The notes: a model not told the origin generated them from the letters alone. A DNA stretch of 64,000 bases from Septoria linicola (GCA_024114885.1 CP099425.1:62001-126000), one strand, 5' to 3'. Shown: positions 13,428 to 24,628, counted from the first letter of the stretch. Program-made: numbers and translations.

Positions 13428-13779
13428 GTATACTAAATAGGAGCAACCTATGTTAGTACAGGTTACTTATATCCCTTACAGTTTATAGAAAACATTTAGG
13501 GCCTAGAAGTTTCCCTAACTATATTACTAACGAAGCTAGTTTGCACCTAGTAGTATACAAGTTAGTAAAGATCTCTATAAGACAGTAGTATGTTTCTGCT
13601 TTATTAATACCTACCTAGTTCTCTACTATTATACCTAGTATTACTAGAGTTAGAAGAGGCTACTTAGCCTTCCTACTACCTAGTAATAGAAACTCTGCTA
13701 AGAGAGAAAGATCTGAGTCTTAGTAATTTCCTAAATACGAGGAATCCCTATCCCTTAGAGCTAGTCTCTCTACTATAAG

Positions 13780-16700
13780 AAATTACCCTTCTCTAGAATC
13801 CTTAGCTAGTCTAAAGTATTCTACTAATTATTCATTCTATTTACCTATTTCTATAATAGACTAAGAGGACAAGAAGAGCTAAAGGATTCCAATCCTAGAC
13901 AGAACTAACTAGAAGAGATAGTTCAAGCTATAGATAGACAAGCTAGAAGGAAAGGACTAGTTCTAGGCAATTAGTTAACTAATTGTTAGAGGGAACCTAT
14001 GTATAGTTTAGTAGGACACTAGTCTTCAGATGCATGTTACTTAGAATCAACACTTCTTAAAAGATAATATAGTATATAGGTTTAGTATTAGATGTAGTAT
14101 TAGTAAAGATAATAAGATAGAGCTAGAGACATAGTATATTACTACACTAGTAGCTAAGATGTAGGTGATTCTCTAGAATAAGTATAATAGAGTCCTAAAG
14201 TCCTATACTATAGGTCTGATTAAGTAGTTTGTTATATTTAGGATATTACCTAATAAGATAATTAGGGAAGTATAGAGACACCTTAGAGGCCTAGGTAAGA
14301 GGATTGCTAAGATTGATCCTTAGGAAGCCTACTACTAGAGCTAAGAGAAAAGGCTGAAACATCTCCTATAGTCCCTACCTATATTATACTAAGCAGCTAA
14401 GGATACTATTATAACCTAACTATCCTTAGATATAGATACTGTTCTCCTTCTACTTGAGTCCTAAGAGGCAAGAGACAATCTAGACAAGATAGATATAGGT
14501 CTAGCTGTATTCTATTCTAGGCAGCCCTACTAAGGAAAGTCTCTACTAATATACTAGCTCTATAAGAAAGGGAAGCACTAGTTGAAGGATTGTCCTAACC
14601 TCCCTACTACTAAGAAACTGTCCTAGTAGAGAAATAGTACTAAGAACTAGAAGGACCCTTAGAGATTATTCCTTAGAGGGAGGGTTAGAAGATCCCCTTT
14701 ACTAAGGAATACTAGACATATTAAGAAAGCTGTCTATAAGTTATTATTATATAATAAGCTAAAGAAGGTTGTCTAGAAAATAGGTAAGTAGCTTTAAAGG
14801 ATAGAAAAGTCTAGAAAGCTTCTAAAGAAAGGATTTTCAGCCTAGGAGTCTAGTTCTAGTTCTAATTCTAGAACTTACTCTAGTTCTAGAAGTAATAATA
14901 ATTCCCTATTAGAAGATAATAACTAAGATAAGTTGGCCTATTCTATAATTAAGGCTAAAGGCAAGTTGTTACCCTAAGAATAGCTCTTAGATTCCTATAC
15001 CTTATCCTATATAACTAACTAACTATCCTTCTTCAGATTAGTAAAGCTACTAAGGAAGAAAGTATAGATTAAGGTAGGAGGAGGATACCTCTATATAACC
15101 TACTCTAGACTAGTATAGATAAAAGGAATCTTAGGAGGAGAAGTTCTACTTAATAGGGTACTATTTGTTCCTAATCTTAGAGTAAATCTTATGTTATAGG
15201 ATTAGTTTAGTAAGCAATTTAGAGTCTAGAAGCCTGATTTCACTCTTACCTCCCTAGATAGCCAAACAGTTATAAAGACTAAGCTAGTTAGAGGTGTTCT
15301 ATTTGTTAGTAAGATATTACCTCTCCTATAGGAAAAGTCATATTACTTACTATATAATCCTATAGAGGTTAATAATACCTATACTACCCTATTAGAGAAG
15401 GATCTAAAACAGTAAGAGCTATAGTATAGAAGATTTATATACTTTGGAAGAGGGTTACTCTCAAACCTTTATAAAGTTACTAACCTAAAGGAAAGAATTC
15501 TAATTCCTAACTAGGAAGAGTATAAGTATAGGATCTATATAATAGGTAAGATAAAGAAACACCTAGGCAAGTCTATTAAGAGAAGACCTGAAAGATTAGC
15601 CCTTATATTAGTAGATATCTATAGACTATTACTATTATTAGTAAAAGGTTTTATATAGTAGCTTAAGATTGTTAATAACTTCTTAAGAAAGAAATAGGCA
15701 TTTCTACTTAAGGCTAGATCAGATACACCAACTACTCTTTAGAACTAGAGGATTAAGGTAGAAAGGCAGTTAGTAGCACTCCTTAAGTCTATAAGGGCTA
15801 ACAATGCTAGAGAGATCACTACTTTAATTAAATAGTAGGAGAAGGACTTTAGAATTACCTTTAAGCTAACTAAGGCCTATAATTTACTCTAGAATAGAGT
15901 AGTTGAGAGATCTATCTAAACATTAGAGGCCTCTATTAGAGCAATACTTGAAGAAAGTAAGATACCTATTAAGTTTTAGCTAGAAGCCCTTGAAGTATAG
16001 GTGTATATAAGGAACAAGCTTCTAAATAGACCTAATATTAAGAGATTCAAGCTCTTACCTAATAAAGCTTTTAATAGGATTAAACTAATAGTCTCCTACC
16101 TCAAGGTATAGGGATATAGAGCTATAGTATATATAGATATAAGAGTATAGCCTTAGTAGGCAAAGAGTAACAAACTAATAAATAGAGGAAAGGATACTAT
16201 GTTTATTAGATACTATAATAATATAGTAAAGATATAGAAGTTCTAGGAGCCAGATATAAAGGCTATTAAGTAGTATACTAATATAATCTTCTTTAAAGAT
16301 AAGCTAGGTAGAGAATTAGACTTGAATATTAAGATCAAGAATCTCCCTAGTTCAGCTCTAGAAAGAAGACCTATTAGAAGGCTAAGAACTATTAGCTAGC
16401 CTACTCTATAAGCTAGTAGGAGTACCCTAGGTGCTCCTAGTCCAGGCTAGTAGAAGCCTCCTCCCCCTTAGCTATTAGTACAGGTTTAGGAAGGAAAGAA
16501 ACTCTTTATATAACTTCCACCTCTACTAGAAGATATAGGAGAGTATAGAAAATTCCTAGACTAAGGGAAAGTTAAGAAAGAATCTAAGAATTCTACCTAA
16601 GAAACTATAGAGGTGGATTAGGAGTAGACAGCCCTAAGGCAAACCCTTAGAAAGAGGAAAGCATCCTAAGAACTTAATAGATTTGACTAGAAGCTGAAGC

Positions 16701-18540
16701 TAATTAGGCTTAAGCTAGATTAGAATAGTTAGCTAGACAAGAAAATGCTCCTAGAGTATTAGGCTTTCTTCTTAGCTATAAGCTCTATTAACCTAGGCAT
16801 CCTATAGGACCTAGAATTCTTAAAGGAAGTTAAAGAGATTGTATTCTTAGCTGCTAAAGAAGTAGGAATATATAAATAGGAGGTTCTAATCCTAAGGAAC
16901 TATAAGGAAGTAGTAAGTAATCCTAAGTAGGGTTATCTCTAGTAAGAAGCTATTTAGAAGGAGCTAGATACACTTGCAAGTAACAATACCTAGACTATAG
17001 TGGTCCTACTAAAAGGGGCTAACCTAGTTACCTCAAGATAGGTCTTTAATATTAAGAGAAAGCTTAGTAGAGCTATTAAAAAGTTTAAGGCAAGACTAGT
17101 TATAAGAGGGTTCTCCTAAAAGTATAGAGTAGACTATATAGAGACTTTTGCCTCTATAGTTAGGTAGGATACTCTAAGAGGATTTATAGCTGTAGTCTAT
17201 AAGAAGGACCTAGTTCTGTACTAAGTGGATATAAATAATGCATTTATAGAGAGCACCCTATATAAGGACATCTATATAATCCTACTACTAGGTGTTAACC
17301 TACTAACTAGTATAGTCTTATAAGTTCTAAGGAGTCTCTATAGGCTAAAGCAAGCTACAAGAGACTAGAATCAGCTATATATGTTAAAGCTAAAAGGAAT
17401 AGGATTCAGACAATTAGAAGTAGACCTATGTCTTCTAATCTATAAGAAAAGGAAAGACCTAATAATCCTAATCTATATTAATAACATACCTATTACTATA
17501 GAGAGACTAGAAGATGTCCTCTAGTTCAAAGACTAACTTAGTAAGGTCTTTAAGATCAAAGATCTTAGAGAACTAGACAAGATTCTTAGAATAAGACTAA
17601 CAAGAAACAGATAGTAAGGCTAGCTAAAACTTGACTAGAAGTACTATATCTAAGAGAACCTAGCTAAGATAGGAATAGGTTAAGAGACTATATTACTAAC
17701 TCTTTTACTAATAGACAGCTATGAAAGTCTGAAGCCTACTAGACTAAATAATAAAAGGTGTAATAAATAGGAGTACTAATCCATTATTAGAACATAGATA
17801 TAGCTTGCAACTGTTATAAGACTAGACATTTCATTTGCCCTTGAAAGATTGAGCTCCTATATTAGTAATCTAATAGTAGGACATATGAAGGCTCTAAAGA
17901 AGCTAACTAGATACCTGAGATCAAACCTAGACCTTAGTCTAAGATACTTAAGGAATAGTTAAAGCTTTCTTACTAGATATGTAGACTCTAACTATATAAT
18001 GGACAAGACTAATAGAGTCTCAATCCTTAGATATGTCTTCTTCCTTTATAGTGCACTAATCTCCTAGATAAGTAAGAAGTAGAAATCTGTAGCTATATCT
18101 ATAATAGAAGCTAAATACATAGCTATAGGTATATATACAAAACAGTTATAGTTCCTTAGTGCTCTTTTAAGAGAGCTTGGATGCCTAGAGTTAGTAGGAG
18201 AATATTCTTACTAACTAAGGATCCTTAGTAACTAGGAAACTGTTACTAGAATCAGGCTAATTTAGCTAAAAGGTAATAACTAAGCTGCCCTTACTCTAGT
18301 CAAGGACTTATATGTTTATAATAAGTCTAAACATATTAATATCTTATACAATACTGTAAGAAAGCTCTAGTAGAACAGACTTATCTCTATAGAATATATA
18401 AACATAAAAGAGATAGTAGTAGATAGTCTCACTAAGCTAAAGAATAGACTACAGTTTCAGGAGTTTATAAGGCAGCTCTACCTTATATAAGAGATATATA
18501 AAAGATAACTCCAAGCCTTGGAGTTGAACTAAGAGGAGTC
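13780..18540 (+). pseudogene. Decayed Copia gag-pol of copy C
   Basis: The domains read in order. Gag runs from about 13780, with an 'LDRTN' motif near 13900 and a decayed CCHC knuckle at about 14552-14593 (KKGKH and LKDCP kept). The protease is at 14990-14998, D-S-Y, matching D-S-C in copy B. Integrase spans about 15440-16450, with VVERS at about 15900. RT spans about 16900-17700, with its catalytic box decayed to Y-I-N-N at 17474-17485. RNase H starts about 17760 and includes RLDISFAL and KKLTRYL. Most former Gln codons preceded by C, and most Trp codons, are now stops. A few Gln codons remain, for example in the K-Q-A and N-Q-L stretches of RT. The polyprotein cannot be made. Confidence 0.85.
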
Positions 18541-19143
18541 TAAAAGAAAGATTTTAGTTACTTAACTCCTCCTTAGTTAGACTTTATAAAGTCCTAAATG
18601 CCCTTACTAATATTAGACCTATTACTAACTATAATATTACTATATAGCACCTAGCTGAACTAGACACCCCCTAAGGCTAAGTACTAGTTGATATTAAAGA
18701 CCTCCTCTATAGTAGCTATTATCTCCTCTACTAGTATATAGTTACTCTACTCCCTAGCTTGATATAAGATCCCTATAGCTAAGAATAGTATACCCTAAAG
18801 ACTATTAGGGAACTAAGAAGCTGTATAGAATATAACTAAGTAGGGGACTAGGCTATAAGGAATCTAGAGAGCTATTAGAATTAACTATAAGAAAGGACAG
18901 GGGTAACTTACTAGATAGTCTATGTCCTAAATAATCTACTCCTATATAAGAGAGGAGGAAGATCTTATAGAAGGCATTTCTTTTACCTTTTTGTAGGAGA
19001 TAGTAGTATAGAAAGTTTATTAGATTAATAGTTAGTGCTGTCTAGTTGTTAGTCTGAAAAGTAAGTACTTAATAACTAATCAAGATTAGGACTAGCATTT
19101 GAGTACTATAGATGATCTATTAAAAGATCTGACTATATAGCAT

Positions 19144-19152
19144 GAGTAGGAG
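19144..19152 (+). other. Polypurine tract of Copia copy C
   Basis: GAGTAGGAG lies directly before the 3' LTR and matches copy B (GAGTGGGAG) and copy A (GTAGGAG before 20455). Confidence 0.6.
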
Positions 19153-19431
19153 TGTTAAGAATGTATCCTAGATAGTTAGTCTAGAATATAGACTTCTAAG
19201 CATGGTTCTAGATGCCTGAGGCATCCACCTAAGGCTTAGTAAGAGGTATATCTTGCTTCTCTTTCTTCTCTTCTTAGATAACTAACAAAATCAACTTTGT
19301 ATTTAGTTCCTAGCATATTACTACTATACTATATATATAAGTTAGTTCAAGATTAATCCCCTATTCTTCTTTACTACGCTATACCCTCCTTAACATTATA
19401 TAGTATCTACAAACGCTCTCTACTTTTAATA
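19153..19431 (+). repeat. 3' LTR of Copia copy C
   Basis: This 279-bp LTR begins TGTTAAGAATG. The gtata target duplication follows at 19432-19436, after which copy A resumes. Confidence 0.93.
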
Positions 19432-20454
19432 GTATATATAAAATAGTTATAGTTCCTTAGTACTCTTTTAAGAGAGCTTAGATACCTAGAGTTAGTAGAA
19501 GAATATTCTTACTAACTAAGGATCCTTAGTAACTAGGAAACTATTACTAGAATTAGGCTAATTTAGCTAAAAAGTAATAACTAAGCTACTCTTACTCTAG
19601 TTAAGGACTTATATATTTATAATAAGTCTAAATATATTAATATCTTATATAATACTATAAGAAAGCTCTAGTAGAACAGACTTATCTCTATAGAATATAT
19701 AAATATAAAAGAGATAGTAGTAGATAGTCTTACTAAGCTAAAGAATAGACTATAGTTTTAGGAGTTTATAAGGTAGCTCTACCTTATATAAGAGATATAT
19801 AAAAGATAACTTCAAGCTTTAGAGTTAGACTAAGAGGAGTCTAAAAGAAAGATTTTAGTTACTTAACTCCTCTTTAGTTAGACTTTATAAAGTCTTAAAT
19901 TCTCTTACTAATATTAGACCTATTACTAACTATAATATTACTATATAGTACCTAGCTAAACTAGATACCTCCTAAGGCTAAGTACTAGTTAATATTAAAG
20001 ACCTTCTCTATAGTAGCTATTATCTCTAGTACTAATATATAGTTACTCTACTCTCTAGCTTAATATAAGATCTCTATAGCTAAGAATAGTATACCCTAAA
20101 GGCTCTTAGAGAACTAAGAAGCTATATAGAATATAACTAAGTAGAGGACTAGGCTATAAGATATCTAGGAAGCTATTAGAATTAGCTATAAGAAAGGATA
20201 GGAGTAACTTACTAGATAGTCTATATTCTAAATAATCTACTTCTATATAAGAGGTAAGGAAGATCTTATAGAAGGTATTTCTTTTACCTTTTTATAAGAG
20301 ATAGTAGTATAGAAAGTTTTATTAGATTAATAGTTAGTACTATCTAGTTATTAGTCTAAAAAGTAAGTACTTAATAACTAATTAAGATTAAGACTAGTAT
20401 TTAAGTACTATAGATAATCTATTAAAAGATCTAACTATATAGTATAAGTAGGAG

Positions 20455-20729
20455 TATTAAGAATATATCCTAGATAGTTAGTCTAGATATAGGTATTTAA
20501 GTATAGTTCTAGATACCTAAGATATCTACCTAAGGCTTAGTAAGAGGTATATCTTGCTTCTCTTTCTTCTCTTCTTAGATAACTAACTTAATTAACTTTG
20601 TATTTAGTTCCTAGTATATTACTACTATACTATATATAAGTTAGTTTAAGATTAATCCTCTATTCTTCTTTACTACGCTATACTCTCCTAGATATTATAT
20701 AGTATATAATACGCTCTCTACTTTTAATA
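20455..20729 (+). repeat. 3' LTR of Copia copy A
   Basis: This 275-bp LTR, more mutated than those of B and C, ends at 20729. The agtat duplication at 20730-20734 matches 1819-1823. Confidence 0.92.
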
Positions 20730-20734
20730 AGTAT

Positions 20735-21153
20735 AATATATAGTAGCTCTACTAAGGCTCTTATAGCCTACTTAGCTAAGTAAATTCTATAGAAGATAGA
20801 AATATCTCGAGTCTACTAAGACTTTTCTATTATATAGTATATTAGCGATAAGGTCCTCTAATCTCCTAGTTAAGATATACTTCTATTATAGTATAGTAGT
20901 AGATAGTAGACTCTATAGTACTATAGAGTCGCTATATTAGCTAAATATATTATAGGAAAGCCTTACTAGACGAGTACTAGAAGGCTAGTAAGGCGTCTAT
21001 ATTAAGTACTTTTAAGCTATTAACCTTATAGACACTTACTACTAAATAGTCTAGATATTAAAGACCGTCTAGTATATCTCGATAAAGTATAAACCGACTA
21101 TACTCTTACCTCTATAGTATAAAATTTATAAGAAAAGGTATAGTAGATAGATC
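20735..21153. other. AT-rich flank between Copia A and the SDR pseudogene
   Basis: The sequence is strongly RIP-mutated but lies outside the element and has no repeat partner in the window. Broken plus-strand frames occur, and none could be assigned. Together with the mutated 5' end of the SDR, about 600 bp beyond the LTR carry the RIP signature. Confidence 0.55.
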
Positions 21154-22017
21154 GACTACGAATAGCCTCTCGTAATAGATATTCTAGGCTTTACGCTAGT
21201 AATTAGCGCTAGAAGTAGGATTGGTCGTGTATACGTAAAGGCATTAGCTACTAAGAGAAGTGCTAGTATTACTCTATTAGACGTGAACGCTATAGATCTT
21301 AAGAACGTAAAGGGCGAGATTGAGTCCTATTATTAGTAGCTCTAATACTCAAAAGCAGCGCGACTCTAGTAGCAGTATACCCTGTAGAGTCGAGACCTTC
21401 CAAGTCAACGTCTCAGATTGAAGCCGAGTGGACGAGGTTGTCATTAAGGTCGCCAAGAGGTTCGGCCGTCTAGATTACGTCGTGAACGCGGCCGGCATAG
21501 CAATAAGCACCAAGGCGGCGTTGCATTTGCATAGACAGCAGACTGGAAGCGGGTGCTTGATGTCAATCTGGATAGCACTTTCTTTGTGCTGAGAGCCGCT
21601 GCAAAGATCATGCTTGAGCAAGAGCCCATACGGTCGGTAGTCAACGGGAGAGAGCTGCAACGTGGCTCGATCGTAAACTTCAGCTCGATTCCGGGTGTCG
21701 TTGGCATCACATTGTTAGCATCGTACACCGCTTCCAAGCACGCCATCATTGGCCTGACCAGATCCGGGTCGGAAGATTATGCTACAAAGGGACTCAGGAT
21801 AAACGCCATTTGCCCAGGCTATACCGAGACGCCCTTGACCACTAAGAACCCGGAGGTCTTGAAGGCCATGCAAGAGCGCGTGGGTACGGCAGTGCCGATG
21901 CAACGGATAGGAAGTCCGGAGGAGATTGCGGACGGAGTCTTGTACTTGGCCGGAGGCAGGAGCTCGTTCGTAGCTAGATCTGCTTTGATAGTGGACGGAG
22001 GATATTGTCAGCGGTAG
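21154..22017 (+). pseudogene. Short-chain dehydrogenase/reductase (SDR), inactivated
   Basis: The pieces assemble into a classical SDR, an NAD(P)-dependent oxidoreductase of unknown substrate. The N-terminal Rossmann part (about 21187-21330) reads LVISARSRIGRVYVKAL, where the family has the TGxxxGIG cofactor loop. The middle part (about 21400-21520) is in another frame and contains FGRLDYVVNAAGIA (the NAG motif), with a stop at 21419. The C-terminal part (21535-22017) returns to the first frame with VLDVNLDSTFF, the catalytic Y-x-x-x-K as SYTASKHA, then INAICPGYTETP and the end VDGGYCQR. An in-frame TAG is at 21532. The 5' 180 bp are AT-rich and RIP-mutated, and the 3' part is normal. Two frame changes, stops and a damaged glycine loop make this a pseudogene. 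A 154-codon frame beginning at GTG 21553 remains but lacks the cofactor-binding half. Confidence 0.82.
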
Positions 22018-22771
22018 GACAAGTAGCATTGTATGTCAGACCTGCAGCCGCGATGGCGCATACTAAGTGAATGAGCATACATATAGAGGCTGCGAGTCTG
22101 CAAAAGTTTAAGTATCAATAGTATCTAGATAGCAAGTCACGCAGGAATCACAAGTCGCAGACTACGCCGCGTATGCACGCATCGTGTGTATGTCTACAGC
22201 TTCGGGAGGCTCTCGAGCACTGCTCCATGACTAGCATTGTCTGATGCAGGATTTGCACGGCGCAGGAGATTCTGCTCTGCAACTTCAGCCTCGATGAAGA
22301 CGGGCATGATGGTGATGTCGTTGTTATTGTTGTCGTTGAAGGATTTGCAGTTGTCTGGGGGCTGAGAAATTGATTTGAACTTGATAGCCTTAGGCAAAAC
22401 TTTCTCGGTGTGGACATCGATCCTCTGAATCTTGCGACGACACCAGTCAACTACATCAAATCATGCTGAGTATAGGTCATATTATCATCGAGTACATTGG
22501 CATACTCCAATTTTGCATCAATCGCCTGTCTGCACTGTGAGACAATATGGGAGAACGCGACTTCGACGCGTCCTAGCCCCTCCTTCGCAAATGCCGAGGC
22601 AAGAGATCGAGTTCGACTATGGCCAACGCCATCGAACAGATGCGACCCTAACACTTCGTCAGTTAGCGGAATTGGTTTTATAGAGGAATCTCAGCTTAAA
22701 CGTATTCCGCTATCATTTTCTAATGACACAATACTGAGCCCTGGGACTACTACAGAACATATCGGTCCAAG
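22018..22771. other. Intergenic region upstream of the carboxyltransferase gene
   Basis: This 754-bp stretch has normal composition and no convincing gene. Two adjacent minus-strand frames (22654-22451 and 22397-22194) have some protein-like character. The first has an HSRTR..F..E..V pattern faintly like part of a P450, but neither frame continues as a gene. It should hold the promoter of the gene at 22772. No clear TATA box or operator was identified. Confidence 0.5.
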
Positions 22772-24535
22772 ATGCCAGACTCTAATCAATCGAAACCACG
22801 ATCACAATCGGCTACAGAACGAGTGAAACAAGTCTCTGAACACATCTCGTCTGAAGGAGACTCATCCAGCACAGCCAACAGTGGTCGCCGAAGACGAAAA
22901 GCAAAAAAGGACGATGAGCTCCCAGCAGACTATAGCGACATCCTCGGCCATCTGACAAAACTGCGTGAGATGGCCAACACTCCCGACCACTCACGCAGAG
23001 GCTATGTCCGGCAGAAGCAGGACGGCAAGCTCTGGGTGCGAGAACGAATCCACCAGCTCGTCGACAAGGACTCTTTCCAGGAAATCGGCGAAGCCACTGG
23101 CCACGTGAAATGGAAGTCTCTCGGCGGCGAGCGTGAAGAGCCAGAGTCCTTCACACCGCACAACAATGTCCAAGGCTATGGCAAGCTGAACGGGAGAAGA
23201 ATTGTGTTCACTGCCGACGACTTCTCCATCCGAGCTGGACATCAGGATGGACATCTCATGGCCAAGACACTTCATACTGAGAAGCTGTCGATCCAGCTCA
23301 AACTTCCTATGATCAAGCTCACCGATGGAAGTAGTGGTGGAGGTAGCGTCACAAGTATCGAAAAGCAACAGTTCTCATATGTCCCGCCAATGCAAGGCTT
23401 TGACATTGTACAAAAGCAGCTGAATATGGGCATTCCCAACCTCGGAGCTGTGCTGGGTCCCGCCATTGGCCTAGGAGCTGCTCGCGTGGTGAGCTGCCAC
23501 TTCAGCGTAATGGCTGGCAATATCGGATCTCTGTTCAATGCCGGTCCGCAGGTCGTCAAGAACGCCACATTCGAGGAAGGCTTGAGCTTCATCGATCTTG
23601 GAGGACCACAAATGCACTGCACAAATGGCACCATTGACAACCTTGCTGCTGACGAGGCAGAATGCTTCCAGCAGATCAGGACTGTCTTGGGCTTTCTCCC
23701 CAACTGCGGCACCCAAGTCCCTCCAGTCATCAACTGCACAGACCCTATCGAACGACAGAATACCGAGCTTCGAAGCATGATTCCTCGCAGACGAGAACGC
23801 ATGTACGACCCTCGCAAGATCATCACCACCGTCGTTGACGTCGGCTCCTGGTTCGAGATCGGCTCCCTCTGGGGCCAAACCGCCATCATCGGCCTCGCAC
23901 GCCTTGGTGGCCGCCCAGTAGGCATTTTCTCCAACAACGCCGAAGTTCTCACCGGCGCGCTGGATGCAGCAGGAAGCCAAAAGATGATCCGCCACCTCAA
24001 GTTCTGCGACGTCTTCAACCTCCCTCTCCTCCAATTCGTCGATGCTCCAGGCTACGCCGTCGGCACTGTCGCTGAGCGCACCGCAACCATGCGATGGGGC
24101 GTGGAGCTCACGAAAGCGTACTACACCACTACCATGCCCATCTTCAGCGTCATCGTGCGCAAAGCATACGGCGTGGCAGGTGGCGTGATAGTCGACTGCC
24201 GCGATCCTCACAATCGGGTTGCCTGGCCAAGCGGTGAATGGGGCTCTCTTCCACTTGATGGAGGCATCGATGTAGGACACAGTCACGAATTACGACAAAT
24301 CGAAAAGGAAAAAGGCCGAGAAGCGAGGAAAGCTCGGTATGAGGAGCTTGATACGATGTATAGACGACTGATGAATCCAGTAAGGACGGCGAATCATTTC
24401 AGCATTGAGGAGATTATCGATCCTGCTACGACGAGAAAGGTTGTGGCGGATTGGTTGGAATTGGTGTATGAAGCTGAGCTGCCAGAGAGAGTGCTGCAGA
24501 GAGTTTGTGGGAAGTTGCAGCCAGTTTATGCATAA
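22772..24535 (+). CDS. Acyl-CoA carboxylase carboxyltransferase subunit (propionyl-CoA carboxylase beta type)
   Basis: This 587-aa single-exon protein has the two-lobed carboxyltransferase fold that moves CO2 from carboxybiotin to an acyl-CoA, probably propionyl-CoA or a related short acyl-CoA. Residues 1-60 are a charged, Ser-rich extension (RRRRKAKKDDE) absent from typical family members. The N lobe starts near residue 64 (LREMANT, then KLWVRERIHQLVDKDSF) and includes GPAIGLGAA and GPQVVKNATFEEG, as in PCC-beta proteins. The C lobe has WFEIG, GRPVGIFSNN, LLQFVDAPGYAVG and the oxyanion region RKAYGVAGG. Length is close to the usual 510-560 aa once the extension is set aside. The ATG at 22772 is the first in frame; Met68 is a less likely alternative. 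No biotin carboxylase partner is in the window. It converges on the glutaminase gene with 93 bp between stop codons. The exact substrate is not known. Confidence 0.85.
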   Translation: MPDSNQSKPRSQSATERVKQVSEHISSEGDSSSTANSGRRRRKAKKDDELPADYSDILGHLTKLREMANTPDHSRRGYVRQKQDGKLWVRERIHQLVDKDSFQEIGEATGHVKWKSLGGEREEPESFTPHNNVQGYGKLNGRRIVFTADDFSIRAGHQDGHLMAKTLHTEKLSIQLKLPMIKLTDGSSGGGSVTSIEKQQFSYVPPMQGFDIVQKQLNMGIPNLGAVLGPAIGLGAARVVSCHFSVMAGNIGSLFNAGPQVVKNATFEEGLSFIDLGGPQMHCTNGTIDNLAADEAECFQQIRTVLGFLPNCGTQVPPVINCTDPIERQNTELRSMIPRRRERMYDPRKIITTVVDVGSWFEIGSLWGQTAIIGLARLGGRPVGIFSNNAEVLTGALDAAGSQKMIRHLKFCDVFNLPLLQFVDAPGYAVGTVAERTATMRWGVELTKAYYTTTMPIFSVIVRKAYGVAGGVIVDCRDPHNRVAWPSGEWGSLPLDGGIDVGHSHELRQIEKEKGREARKARYEELDTMYRRLMNPVRTANHFSIEEIIDPATTRKVVADWLELVYEAELPERVLQRVCGKLQPVYA

Positions 24536-24628
24536 GCATTCCCGTTCGCTAGTTACGCAACGAACGATTCCGTCTTCTCAATAATGTATCAATGAGCATT
24601 TTAACATATTACAGAGGGAAGAAGGTGA
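24536..24628. other. Convergent 3' intergenic gap
   Basis: Ninety-three bases separate two convergent stop codons and must hold both 3' ends. AATAATG at about 24579-24585 is a weak polyadenylation-like signal for the plus-strand gene. Overlapping 3' UTRs are likely. Confidence 0.5.

Larger units (their letters stand above)
13131..19431 (+). mobile_element. Copia LTR retrotransposon, copy C (nested in A)
   Basis: Copy C is a complete 6,301-bp element on the plus strand with 279-bp LTRs, inserted in the RNase H end of copy A. The duplication gtata is at 13126-13130 and 19432-19436. It is much less mutated than A, with many CpA and TpG sites left. It lies inverted to copy B across 2.3 kb of copy A. 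The order is LTR, primer-binding site at 13410, gag, protease, integrase, RT, RNase H, polypurine tract at 19144-19152, LTR. No long open frame survives. Confidence 0.95.
1824..20729 (+). mobile_element. Copia LTR retrotransposon, copy A (split by copies B and C)
   Basis: Copy A is a full-length but heavily RIP-mutated Copia element on the plus strand. It lies in three pieces: 1824-4517, 10822-13130 and 19437-20729. The 5-bp duplication agtat flanks it at 1819-1823 and 20730-20734. Without the inserted copies B and C and their duplications it is about 6.3 kb, the same as B and C. Copy B interrupts the integrase region and copy C interrupts the end of the RNase H region. Gln/Trp codons have become stops, and CpA/TpG is nearly absent. 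The protease site reads D-S-Y at 3681-3689 and the RT site reads Y-I-N-N. It is dead as an element. Confidence 0.93.

Noticed and set aside
1..20729. In-frame TAA/TAG at Gln and Trp positions throughout the elements, suggesting a reassigned genetic code
   Set aside because: The same change affects non-coding LTRs as TpA excess, hits Trp as well as Gln, and the host genes in the island use normal stops. RIP explains all of it.
22194..22654. Minus-strand frames that might be a P450 or other gene remnant
   Set aside because: Only a faint HxxRR-like pattern was seen, the frames do not continue into any defining motif, and the second frame resembles nothing I know. Not supported enough to list as a gene.
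23272..24286. Long minus-strand frames opposite the carboxyltransferase gene
   Set aside because: They are antisense shadows of a high-quality plus-strand gene with no protein family features.
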